In this document: in pieces, positions 1-6,229 of the stretch | Numbering within the stretch: position 1 is the first letter of the stretch | Layout of the letters: each line of letters begins with the position of its first letter | Origin: DAOTTI01 sp034437795 | GTDB taxonomy: Bacteria > Chloroflexota > UBA11872 > UBA12225 | NCBI GenBank assembly: GCA_034437795.1 | Contig: DAOTTI010000069.1 | Coordinates: forward strand, 1 to 9,330 | Length of the DNA stretch: 9,330 bases | Direction: 5' to 3' | Notes under the pieces: generated by a model | What the model was told of the DNA's origin: nothing | The model's database searches: none | Seen by the model: the letters and a program-made list of their open reading frames with translations, nothing else | Position numbers and translations under genes: made by a program

Positions 1-1
1 G

Positions 2-226
2 GGAGCCGCGCGGCCGGCGGCGCCGACGCCTCGCCCATCGCCGGCGACGACCCCGGCTCGGCCGGCCACCACGGAGCCGGCGCGCACGCATGTGGTTGGC
101 GAAGGGGCCACTCTCTGGGCCATCGCCACACCGTACAACACGACCGTGGCCGACCTGGTGCGCGCCAACCGGCTCGATGACCCGGACCGGCTCTCTGTCG
201 GCCAGCGTCTGGTCATCCCGCGGTAG
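2..226 (+). CDS. LysM-domain protein, C-terminal fragment
   Basis: The gene enters from the left edge and ends at TAG 224-226, so only its last 74 residues are visible. About 28 residues of Ala/Pro/Thr-rich linker (PAAPTPRPSPATTPARPATT) lead into one LysM domain of about 45 residues, from THVVGEGATLWAIA to the end. The LysM hallmarks are present: the opening V-x-x-G-(D/E)-T-L-W-x-IA pattern, a middle 'TTVADLVRANRL', and the closing 'LSVGQRLVIPR'. LysM domains bind the N-acetylglucosamine chains of peptidoglycan, so the protein is probably exported and wall-associated. Low-complexity linkers of this kind usually join a membrane anchor or enzymatic domain to LysM, but the N-terminal part that would show its function is missing. 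The domain call is firm; the protein's role is unknown. Confidence 0.85.
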   Translation, partial: GAARPAAPTPRPSPATTPARPATTEPARTHVVGEGATLWAIATPYNTTVADLVRANRLDDPDRLSVGQRLVIPR

Positions 227-571
227 GGGCTCCGGCGCCCGCGCTGGCGCATCCCCAATTTGGATTGGCGTACCCTAGGCCCGAATGCTTGATGACCTGA
301 TGCGATCCCTGCCTGACCTGGACCCCCGCGTCAATAGCCAGCGTTTTGCCCGTAGGGCGCCAGCTCCGCAGGGGCACTCCACACGGTCAGAAGTGACTTT
401 CCACATGCGGAGCCCTCACCCTAACCCTCTCCCTGTGGGAGCGGGGACTGTTCGTTCCCGCGTCTTCGCGTCTACGCGTCAGACAGGAGTGGTGGGGGCC
501 GGGCGGGGAGGTCCGGTGCCCTATGCAGTGGTGCTGGCGGCGGGCAGGCGCTGTGTGAAAGAATCCGGCCC
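227..571. other. Intergenic region without a convincing gene
   Basis: This 345-bp gap separates the LysM gene from the propeller gene. It holds a dispersed-type repeat with a small hairpin (411-448), a short 8-bp-period run of the unit CGCGTCT (459-480), and a possible extended -10 (TG at 556-557, AAGAAT at 559-564) seven bases before the GTG at 572. An open frame starts at ATG 285 behind a TACCCT box (271-276). Its first 20 or so residues (MLDDLMRSLPDLDPRV...) look protein-like, but it then runs through the repeat and low-complexity DNA. I do not call it a gene. Confidence 0.6.
411..448. repeat. Dispersed intergenic repeat with small hairpin ('PHPNPLPVG' type)
   Basis: The stretch begins with CCCTCACCCTAACCCTCTCC and contains a perfect 5-bp stem, CTCCC (429-433) and GGGAG (437-441), with loop TGT. 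Translated in one frame it gives SPHPNPLPVGAG. That peptide is a familiar sign of a repeat found between genes in many bacterial genomes, including Proteobacteria and Chloroflexota, and often wrongly annotated as protein. Only one copy is in the window. There is no T-tract after the stem, so it does not look like an intrinsic terminator. The family identification is from memory. Confidence 0.6.
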
Positions 572-2152
572 GTGCGGTTGCGTTCGCTGATCGGGCTGGC
601 CATGGCTGCCCTGGCCCTGGGCCTGCCGGCCGGGGGCGCGCTCACGCCAGCGCCGTCGCTGGCGTCGTCCATCCAGCCCGGAGGCCTGGCCGGCATCGCG
701 GTGCAGGGGCTGGCCGTCGACCGCTCGGGTCCAGGCATCGTCTACGCCGCGACCGCGGGAGGCGAGCCGGGGAACCGGCCACGCCTGTACAAGACTGTCG
801 ACGGCGGGCGCTCGTGGGTCCGGCTCGAGCGCGGCCTGCCGCCGGGCTTCCAGCCCACGACCCTCGCCGTCTCGCCGGACGGTGGGCGGGAGGTCGTCGT
901 CGCCGGTGTGGACGGCCTCTTCCGCTCCGTCGCGGCGGGGGCGTCCTGGCAGCCGGTCCGCGTGCCCCTGCCGCCCATCACCGCGCTGCTCTTCGATCGC
1001 TCAGACCCGCGCCGCGTCCTGGCCGGCACCGAGCTACGGGGGAACTACCAGAGCACCGATGGCGGCCGGACCTGGCGCCCCGCCAGCCTGGGGCTGCCGC
1101 GCGATCGCTACGGCAACGTGCCGGGGGCAGTGCAGTTCGTCCAGCATCCGGCCGATCCGCGGACGCTGTTCATGGCCACCTACGGCTTCGCCGGCGTCTA
1201 CCGGAGCACAGATGGGGGCCTGTCCTGGCAGGCTATGGGTGAGGGCCTGCCGAGCTCGCTGGTCCGAGACCTGGCCATGCATCCGGCAGCCCCCGACAGC
1301 CTGTACGCGCTCACCGACGCCGGCCTTGCCAGGTGGACGGCCGGGGCCGGTACCTGGACGGGTGTGCGTCTCCCTGTCGCCGATCCGGTGGCGATCGAGC
1401 TCGAGCCGGACAATCGCGACACCATCTACGTGGCCGGGGCGCAGGGCGCGCTCTACCGCTCGACGAACGGCGGCGCCGGCTGGGTGGAGCTGGCCTCGCT
1501 GCCGCGGCCCGTGCGCGATCTGGCCACGTGGACCACTACCTCTGGCAGCCTGCTCGGCGCCGCGGCGGGAGAAGGCGTGTGGCTATTGAAGCTCCGGCCC
1601 ACCTTGCCGGCCTCGCCCCTCCCGCCGGGCCCTAACCGCCAGTACTTCCCTGAAACGGGCCATAACGTGTCGCCCACGTTCTTCCCGTTCTTCCGCGCCA
1701 TGGGAGGCGTGGAGCGCTTCGGCTATCCCCGCACCGAGGAGATGATGGAGGATGGCCTGCTGGTGCAGTACTTTCAGCGCGCGCGCCTCGAGCACCGCCC
1801 CGATCGCCGCGGCACGCCGTATGAGGTGCAGATCTCGCTGATCGGGGAATGGCTGCTCGGCCCCGAGCGCCCGCCCCGCGCCGAGCCGTTCGAGAGCAAC
1901 GCCGAGCAACGCTACTTCGAGGAGACGGGCCACAGCGTGAACTTCGCCTTCCTGCGGTATTTCAACACGCGCGGCGGCCTCGATTCGCTGGGGTACCCGG
2001 TGACCGAGGAGCTGCAGGAGGACGGCCGGCCGGTACAGTACTTCCAGCGGGCCAAGCTGGAGTACCGGCCGGAGTTCAAGGGGACGCGCGACGAGGTGCA
2101 GCTGGGCCTGATCGGCGATGAGCTCCTGCGCCGCAGGGATTGGCTGGACTGA
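572..2152 (+). CDS. Secreted Asp-box beta-propeller protein with duplicated C-terminal module
   Basis: This 526-residue protein begins with a signal peptide (basic MRLR, hydrophobic stretch 5-23). GTG 572 is chosen because it supplies the basic residues; ATG 602 would cut into the signal. Residues about 40-340 form a propeller with Asp-box (BNR/YCF48/sortilin-like) hairpins at 75-82 (TVDGGRSW), 161-168 (STDGGRTW), 212-219 (STDGGLSW) and 297-304 (STNGGAGW), plus degenerate ones near 119 and 256. After a Pro-rich linker (341-355) come two about 74-residue repeats, 356-429 and 446-519. Each reads YF.ETGH.V...GG...GYP.TEE...VQYFQRA.LE.RP...EVQ..LIG. The protein is probably exported and may bind a ligand or the cell surface. 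No catalytic residues are recognised and no substrate can be named. Pyruvate kinase starts 21 bp downstream, which suggests co-transcription without an obvious functional link. Confidence 0.88.
   Translation: MRLRSLIGLAMAALALGLPAGGALTPAPSLASSIQPGGLAGIAVQGLAVDRSGPGIVYAATAGGEPGNRPRLYKTVDGGRSWVRLERGLPPGFQPTTLAVSPDGGREVVVAGVDGLFRSVAAGASWQPVRVPLPPITALLFDRSDPRRVLAGTELRGNYQSTDGGRTWRPASLGLPRDRYGNVPGAVQFVQHPADPRTLFMATYGFAGVYRSTDGGLSWQAMGEGLPSSLVRDLAMHPAAPDSLYALTDAGLARWTAGAGTWTGVRLPVADPVAIELEPDNRDTIYVAGAQGALYRSTNGGAGWVELASLPRPVRDLATWTTTSGSLLGAAAGEGVWLLKLRPTLPASPLPPGPNRQYFPETGHNVSPTFFPFFRAMGGVERFGYPRTEEMMEDGLLVQYFQRARLEHRPDRRGTPYEVQISLIGEWLLGPERPPRAEPFESNAEQRYFEETGHSVNFAFLRYFNTRGGLDSLGYPVTEELQEDGRPVQYFQRAKLEYRPEFKGTRDEVQLGLIGDELLRRRDWLD
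1637..2128 (+). repeat. Tandem C-terminal protein module, two copies
   Basis: Copy 1 is encoded at 1637-1858 and copy 2 at 1907-2128, a period of 270 bp (90 residues). Shared landmarks are YFPETGHNV / YFEETGHSV, FGYPRTEE / LGYPVTEE, VQYFQRARLEHRP / VQYFQRAKLEYRP and EVQISLIG / EVQLGLIG. The GYP/TEE/DG/F arrangement resembles LGFP-type wall-associated repeats, but the resemblance is loose. The copies differ clearly at the DNA level, so the duplication is old and kept by selection on the protein. Confidence 0.75.
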
Positions 2153-2173
2153 GCAGGTGACGGTGAAGCTGCC

Positions 2174-3604
2174 ATGCCGCGCACCCGCATCGTCGTCACC
2201 CTGGGGCCGGCCACCGACCGGCCAGGCGTGCTCCGGGACGTGCTCCTGGCCGGGGCCGACGTCGTGCGCTTGAATGCGGCGCACGGCACCCACGACGAGC
2301 ACCGGCGGCGGATCGAGCAGGTCCGGGCGCTCAGCCGCGACGTGGACCGACCGGTGGCGGTCCTGCTCGACCTGCAGGGCCCGAAGGTGCGGGTCGGCGA
2401 GCTTCCCCCATCGGGCATTGACCTCCGCGAGGGCGACGAGTGCCTGCTGGCCACGTCCCCCGGCGGGGCGGCACGCGCCACCGGCACCGTGATCCCGGTG
2501 GACTATGAGCCCCTGGCGCGCGAGGTCCAGGCCGGCCAGCTTATTCTGCTAGATGACGGGAACCTGGCCTTGCGCGCCGTGCAGACGGATGGGTCCGTCG
2601 TCCGCTGCCGCGTGGAGCGAGGCGGGCGGCTGACGGCCCATAAGGGGATGAACCTGCCGGGGGTCGCCCTCTCGGCGCCAGCGCTCACGGAGAAGGACCT
2701 CGACGACGTGGCCTTTGGCGTGGCCGAGGGCGTCGACTTCTTCGGCCTGTCGTTCGTACGGCGCGCCGCCGACGTCGCGGCGTTACGTCAACACGCCGGC
2801 GGCACCGCGATCATCGCCAAGATCGAGCGCCCCGAGGCCCTGGCGGAGATCGGCGCCATCCTGGACGCCGCCGACGGCCTGATGGTCGCCCGCGGCGATC
2901 TTGGCGTCGAGCTCCCGCTGGAGCAGGTCCCCGCCATCCAGCGCCAGCTCTTGCAGGCGGCCAATCGCGCGGGCAAGCCGGCGATCACGGCCACCCAGAT
3001 GCTGGAGTCGATGGTGCGCCAGCCCCGCCCAACCCGCGCCGAGGCCACAGACGTCCACGTGGCCGTGCTGCAACGGACGGACGCGGTCATGCTCTCGGCG
3101 GAGACGGCGATCGGGGCCTATCCGGTGGAGGCGGTGCGGGCCATCTGCGCTATTGCCGCCGCGGCCGAGACGCAGCCGGAGCTCGCCATCCCGTCACAAC
3201 CGCGGTCGGAGGTGGCGCGCGACGCGACCGAGGCCGTGGCCCAGGCCGCCTGCGAGATGGCGGCCGAGCTGGGAGCGAAGGCGATCGTCACCTCCACCAC
3301 GTCCGGTACGACGCCCCGCATGGTGGCGAAGTACCGCCCCGCGGTGCCTATCCTGGCCCTGGCGCACGACCCGCGGGTCCGCCGCCGGCTGATGCTGACT
3401 TGGGGCGTGACCCCGCTCGCGGCGCCCCGCTTCGGGTCGACCGACGAGATGCTGGCCGCCGCCAACCGGCTGGTGGTGGAGACCGGGCTGGCTGCCGCGG
3501 GCGACCTGGTGGTGATCACGGCCGGCGTGGGCCTGGGCGCCCCCGGCCACACCAACCTGATCAAGGTGCACCGCGTCGGCGAACCGACGGCCACGGGGAT
3601 GTAG
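2174..3604 (+). CDS. pyk: Pyruvate kinase
   Basis: This cytoplasmic glycolytic enzyme moves phosphate from phosphoenolpyruvate to ADP, giving pyruvate and ATP. The 476-residue length matches bacterial enzymes (about 470-480). Landmarks in order: N-terminal TRIVVTLGPAT (4-14); RLNAAHG (32-38), holding the active-site Arg32 and Asn34; DLQGPKVRV (66-74); the lid (B) domain, about 75-160; the active-site signature IIAKIERPEAL with catalytic Lys216 and metal ligand Glu218; ARGDLGVE (239-246) with metal ligand Asp242; ITATQMLESM (271-280) with Thr274; and the regulatory C-domain, including TSTTSGTTPRMVAKYRP (373-389), which resembles the sugar-phosphate effector loop. ATG 2174 follows a GGTGAAG Shine-Dalgarno-like stretch (2162-2168). 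Odd points: DLQGPK is the E. coli PykA-like, potassium-independent type, and the usual NFSHG is NAAHG here, losing the Ser that helps hold potassium. All catalytic residues are present, so it should be active. Confidence 0.97.
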   Translation: MPRTRIVVTLGPATDRPGVLRDVLLAGADVVRLNAAHGTHDEHRRRIEQVRALSRDVDRPVAVLLDLQGPKVRVGELPPSGIDLREGDECLLATSPGGAARATGTVIPVDYEPLAREVQAGQLILLDDGNLALRAVQTDGSVVRCRVERGGRLTAHKGMNLPGVALSAPALTEKDLDDVAFGVAEGVDFFGLSFVRRAADVAALRQHAGGTAIIAKIERPEALAEIGAILDAADGLMVARGDLGVELPLEQVPAIQRQLLQAANRAGKPAITATQMLESMVRQPRPTRAEATDVHVAVLQRTDAVMLSAETAIGAYPVEAVRAICAIAAAAETQPELAIPSQPRSEVARDATEAVAQAACEMAAELGAKAIVTSTTSGTTPRMVAKYRPAVPILALAHDPRVRRRLMLTWGVTPLAAPRFGSTDEMLAAANRLVVETGLAAAGDLVVITAGVGLGAPGHTNLIKVHRVGEPTATGM

Positions 3605-3698
3605 GCGCCGGCTCCCTGCGCCGCCTGGCCGGCTCGGCTGAATTGAGCGGAGCCCCTGTAAGAGGGGAGACTTCACTGGCCGCGGAGGAGCCGGGCTA

Positions 3699-3717
3699 GC
3701 GCCACGGCCGCTGGCGC
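3699..3717. other. Hairpin in the gap after pyk
   Basis: GCGCCA (3699-3704) and TGGCGC (3712-3717) form a perfect 6-bp inverted repeat around CGGCCGC. A weaker one, CCCCT (3653-3657) with AGGGG (3663-3667), lies upstream. Neither has a T-run after it, so a classical Rho-independent terminator is not shown. They could still slow polymerase after pyk, or be chance structures in GC-rich DNA. Confidence 0.3.
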
Positions 3718-3746
3718 AGCGTGCGGAGGACGGCCCTTCCTAGCCG

Positions 3747-3752
3747 TATACT
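3747..3752 (+). promoter_or_regulatory. Candidate -10 box before the zinc-ribbon gene
   Basis: TATACT matches the TATAAT consensus at five of six bases. It stands out from the GC-rich surroundings and sits nine bases before ATG 3762. Transcription would begin about two or three bases before, or at, the start codon, giving a nearly leaderless mRNA. No TTGACA-like -35 is visible at the expected distance. A purine stretch (AGAAG) touches the ATG directly, too close to act as a normal ribosome binding site. Confidence 0.45.
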
Positions 3753-3761
3753 CGGCAGAAG

Positions 3762-4472
3762 ATGCCGGAGCGCTCCCAGCAGATCCTGGATCTCCAGGCC
3801 CACGACCTCGAGATCGGGCGCCTGACGCGACGCATCGAGCAGATCGACGCGGCCCTTGCGGACACCATCAAGGAGCGGGCGGCGGATCGGGCCGTGCGCC
3901 AGGCCCAGAGCGCGCTGCTGGCCCGCCAGCGAGAGCAGCGGGACCTGGAGATGGAGCTGGCCAGCGTGGAGGCGCGGATCAAGACCCATGAGGCGCAGCT
4001 CTATTCTGGCCGGGGAAGCCCCCGCGAGCTGGAGGCCCTGCGCCGGGACGTCGAGCACGATCGGCAGCGCCAGGGGCAGCTAGAGGAGCAGGTGCTGGCA
4101 GCGATGGAGGCGACGGAGCAGGCGCAGGCGGAGGTGCAGCGGATCAAGGCGGCCGCGGAGCGCGTGCTGGCGGAACTGGCCGCGGAGCGGGCGCAGCTGG
4201 CTGCCGAGCGCCAGCAGCTCCAGGCCCAGCGCGACCGCCACGCCCAGCAGCGCGCGGCCCTGGCCGCCGCCCTGGATCCCGCGGCGCTGGTCCTCTACGA
4301 ACGCCTCCGCCAGCGGATGCCAGATGGCATCGCGGCTGCGGAGGTGGTCCAGAACCGATGCGAAGGCTGCCGCACCACCTTGCCCTCGGCCGAAGTCCAG
4401 CAGGCCCGCCGTGGCGATACCCTGCACCAGTGCAGCGTGTGCGGGCGCATCCTGCACGTGCCCCATGGCTGA
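3762..4472 (+). CDS. Coiled-coil protein with C4-type zinc ribbon (CT398/zf-RING_7 family)
   Basis: The 236 residues split into a long charged helix and a small metal-binding tail. Residues about 5-170 are rich in Ala, Arg, Glu and Gln in heptad-like order, broken by LYSGRGSPRELEALRRDVE (80-98), the family's signature hairpin (usually LYSG...NPKELEALQ). The tail has two CxxC pairs, Cys200/Cys203 (RCEGC) and Cys224/Cys227 (QCSVC), ending GRILHVPHG; this is the C4 zinc ribbon. Size and order match family members such as chlamydial CT398 and mycobacterial Rv2229c. Binding of RpoN and type III secretion parts is reported for CT398, but no general function is settled and none can be inferred here. 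The start follows a TATACT box closely. The last nine codons and stop are duplicated 59 bp downstream. Confidence 0.9.
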   Translation: MPERSQQILDLQAHDLEIGRLTRRIEQIDAALADTIKERAADRAVRQAQSALLARQREQRDLEMELASVEARIKTHEAQLYSGRGSPRELEALRRDVEHDRQRQGQLEEQVLAAMEATEQAQAEVQRIKAAAERVLAELAAERAQLAAERQQLQAQRDRHAQQRAALAAALDPAALVLYERLRQRMPDGIAAAEVVQNRCEGCRTTLPSAEVQQARRGDTLHQCSVCGRILHVPHG

Positions 4473-4538
4473 CCAGGCCGTGAGGTCCGGTAGGGTCAGG
4501 CAGGCGCATCCCGCACGTGCCCCATGGCTGACCAGGCC
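4444..4538 (+). repeat. 36-bp direct repeat spanning the 3' end of the zinc-ribbon gene
   Basis: Copy 1 is at 4444-4479 and copy 2 at 4503-4538. They match at 35 of 36 bases; the only difference is T4453 against C4512. The offset is 59 bp, with a 23-bp spacer. Copy 1 holds the last coding residues (RILHVPHG), the stop codon TGA 4470-4472 and seven bases beyond. Copy 2 is non-coding. A perfect 16-bp palindrome, GCCGCCCGCGGGCGGC, follows at 4541-4556. The likely cause is a recent local duplication at the gene's end. Confidence 0.9.
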
Positions 4539-4697
4539 CCGCCGCCCGCGGGCGGCCGGCGCCTGCCGCCACGGCTGCCCGGTCCACGGACGAGCGGGCG
4601 CCATCCCGCGGCCGCCGCACTGCCGCATCGTTTCTTCGACGTGCCGAGCCACGGAGCGCCGCTATTCACCGCCCTGCTGGATCGTCTCCCAAAACCC

Positions 4698-4728
4698 TTG
4701 ACCGGCTTTGTAAGCATCCTGCTATAGT
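4698..4728 (+). promoter_or_regulatory. Candidate promoter at the head of the division cluster
   Basis: TTGACC (4698-4703) and TATAGT (4723-4728) are each one base or so from the bacterial sigma-70-type consensus and lie in a clear dip in GC content (about 4690-4728). The spacer is 19 bp, longer than the ideal 17. The -10 overlaps the only good start codon of rsmH (GTG 4727), which a transcript from here would not contain. Either the promoter or the start is therefore misread. Placement in the gap before rsmH suits a promoter for rsmH-ftsL-ftsI. Confidence 0.4.
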
Positions 4729-5698
4729 GGCTCGCGTTAGCGCTCCTCATCAGCCAGTCTTGCTGGCGGAGGTGGTCGCCTACCTGCAGCCCCGGAGCGG
4801 CGGCAGGTACGTCGATTGCACCGTCGGCGCCGGCGGCCACGCGGAGGCCCTGCTGGAAGCCTCGGCGCCGGATGGCCGGCTGCTGGGGCTCGACGTCGAC
4901 CCCGACGCGCTGCGGCTGGCGCAACAGCGCCTGCAGCGGTTTGGCGAGCGGGTGCGACTGGAGCGGCGGAATTACCGCGAGCTGGCGGCAGTGCTGGCGG
5001 CCACGAGGTTCGCTCCGGTGGACGGCATTCTCTTCGACCTGGGCGTCTCATCCATGCAGCTGGAACGCGCCGAACGGGGCTTCTCCTTCCGCGTCGAGGG
5101 GCCGCTGGATATGCGGATGGACCCCTCCCTGCGGGTGACCGCCGCCGACCTCGTCAACACCCTGCCGGAGCGCGAGCTGGCTGAGCTGATCGCCACGTAC
5201 GGCGAGGAGCGGTGGGCGCGCCGGATCGCCCGCGCGATCGTGGCGCGGCGCCGGTCTCGCCCTTTCCGCACCACCACCGACCTGGCGGACACGATCGCGG
5301 CGGCGGTTGGGGCAGGGCAGCGGGGCCGCGGGCGCGAGCGGATCCACCCCGCGACCCGCACCTTTCAGGCCCTGCGGATCGCCGTCAATGACGAGCTTGG
5401 CGGGCTGCGCCAGGCGCTGCCGGCGGCCGTCGATGCCCTTACGCCGGGCGGCCGCGTGGCGGTGATCACCTTCCATTCGCTCGAGGACCGCATCGTCAAG
5501 GACTTCTTCCGCCGCGAGGCGGGGCGCTGCGTCTGCCCGCCGGACTTCCCCGTCTGCCGCTGCGGGGCGCGCGCCCGCCTGCGCATCCTGACCGCAAAGC
5601 CGGTGGTCCCCACAGCGGCCGAGATCAGCGCCAACCCGCGCAGCCGCAGCGCGAAGCTGCGCGTCGCCGAGAAACTCGCCACGGCAGCGACGAGTTAG
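4727..5698 (+). CDS. rsmH: 16S rRNA (cytosine-1402-N4)-methyltransferase RsmH (MraW)
   Basis: RsmH uses S-adenosylmethionine to methylate N4 of C1402 in the ribosomal P site. The 323 residues match the family length. Visible motifs: HQPVLLAEVVAYL (8-20); the SAM-binding DCTVGAGGHAEALL (30-43) and LLGLDVDPDAL (52-62); FDLGVSSMQLERAERGFSF (103-121); PLDMRMD (126-132); RIHPATRTFQALRIAVNDEL (205-224); VAVITFHSLEDRIVKDFF (244-261); a Cys cluster at 268, 270, 277 and 279; and the C-terminal NPRSRSAKLRVAEKL (303-317). GTG 4727 is the best start available, because TTG 4760 would remove part of the conserved N-terminus. Its upstream ribosome site is poor and it overlaps a promoter-like box. The gene leads the dcw cluster as usual, but mraZ is not in front of it. 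FtsL starts 6 bp after its stop. Confidence 0.97.
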   Translation: MARVSAPHQPVLLAEVVAYLQPRSGGRYVDCTVGAGGHAEALLEASAPDGRLLGLDVDPDALRLAQQRLQRFGERVRLERRNYRELAAVLAATRFAPVDGILFDLGVSSMQLERAERGFSFRVEGPLDMRMDPSLRVTAADLVNTLPERELAELIATYGEERWARRIARAIVARRRSRPFRTTTDLADTIAAAVGAGQRGRGRERIHPATRTFQALRIAVNDELGGLRQALPAAVDALTPGGRVAVITFHSLEDRIVKDFFRREAGRCVCPPDFPVCRCGARARLRILTAKPVVPTAAEISANPRSRSAKLRVAEKLATAATS

Positions 5699-5704
5699 AA
5701 GAAG

Positions 5705-6148
5705 ATGCCCGTGGCCAAGCCAATCTCAGTCGCAAAGCTGCGGCGGGCCCGCGCCCCGTGGGTCTTCGACCTCAGCCCCGCCTCCCTGACGCTGATGGCG
5801 ATCGTGCTGGTCTCCGTCACCAGCTTGCTGTACCTGACCCAGGCCTCGCGGGTGGCGGCCACCGGCTACGACATTAGCCACCTGGAGGACCAGCGGGCGC
5901 ACCTGGAGCGCCAGCAGCAGATCCTGCTCATGCGCGTGGCCGAGCTGCAGAGCCTGAGCCGCATCGAGGCCGAGGCCACCGGCCGGCTGCAGATGGTGCC
6001 GGCCGCGGCGCCGGAGTACCTCTACGCCGGCGACCCGCCGGTGGACGTAGAAGCGGCGCTGGAGCGCGCCGAACGCGAGGCCCAGCACCTCCCCACCGGC
6101 TGGCGGGAGCGTCTGCTGGAGGCGCTACGCCTCAGCCCCCAGCGATGA
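5705..6148 (+). CDS. ftsL: FtsL-like cell division protein
   Basis: FtsL proteins are small bitopic membrane proteins that pair with FtsB and help activate the FtsI/FtsW septal synthase. Their sequences drift fast, so position and layout carry this call. The 147 residues show a basic cytoplasmic N-terminus (1-26, VAKLRRAR), one membrane helix (about 27-45, LTLMAIVLVSVTSLLYL), a coiled coil (about 56-85, HLEDQRAHLERQQQILLMRV) and RIEAEATGRLQMVPA (86-100), matching the FtsL/DivIC pattern of IE..A...LGM..P. A roughly 45-residue acidic tail follows. The gene sits between rsmH and ftsI, where ftsL is expected. The AGAAGAAG stretch (5697-5704) touches ATG 5705 but is ideally spaced for GTG 5711, which would remove two residues, so GTG 5711 may be the real start. 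Confidence 0.82.
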   Translation: MPVAKPISVAKLRRARAPWVFDLSPASLTLMAIVLVSVTSLLYLTQASRVAATGYDISHLEDQRAHLERQQQILLMRVAELQSLSRIEAEATGRLQMVPAAAPEYLYAGDPPVDVEAALERAEREAQHLPTGWRERLLEALRLSPQR

Positions 6149-6180
6149 CGAATGCGGATGAACGGCGCCAGCCCTCAACC

Positions 6181-6221
6181 TTGAACCTGGAACGTTGAAC
6201 CTGGAACGTTGAACCTGGAAC
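6181..6221 (+). repeat. 14-bp tandem repeat upstream of ftsI
   Basis: The unit TTGAACCTGGAACG occurs at 6181-6194 and 6195-6208, with a third copy of 13 bases at 6209-6221. The copies are perfect. A partial related piece (TCAACC) precedes them. The array fills half of the 81-bp ftsL-ftsI gap and stops eight bases before ATG 6230. Each unit carries CTGGAAC, whose GGA is the only Shine-Dalgarno-like match before ftsI. The repeat is lower in GC than its surroundings. Confidence 0.95.
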
Positions 6222-6229
6222 TGGTCTCT

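Noticed and set aside
1583..2302. 239-codon open frame on the - strand across the propeller C-terminus and pyk start
   Set aside because: It is the mirror of two real genes in GC-rich DNA. It crosses the boundary between them and shows no domain of its own.
3605..3761. Rho-independent terminator after pyk
   Set aside because: Short inverted repeats exist, but neither is followed by a run of T.
4473..4726. RNase P RNA or another structured RNA in the gap after the zinc-ribbon gene
   Set aside because: Zinc-ribbon genes of this family can lie near rnpB, so I looked for the conserved GAGGAAAGTCC and ACAGAA blocks. Neither is present. The palindrome at 4541-4556 is better explained by GC-rich composition.
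4524..4727. 67-codon frame (MADQAPPPAGG...) ending on the rsmH GTG
   Set aside because: Codon third positions are GC-rich and the stop overlaps rsmH, but there is no ribosome site or recognisable domain. It begins inside a duplicated stretch and runs through a promoter-like region.
6176..6221. CRISPR-like repeats before ftsI
   Set aside because: The copies are 14 bp and directly adjacent, without spacers, so this is a tandem repeat.
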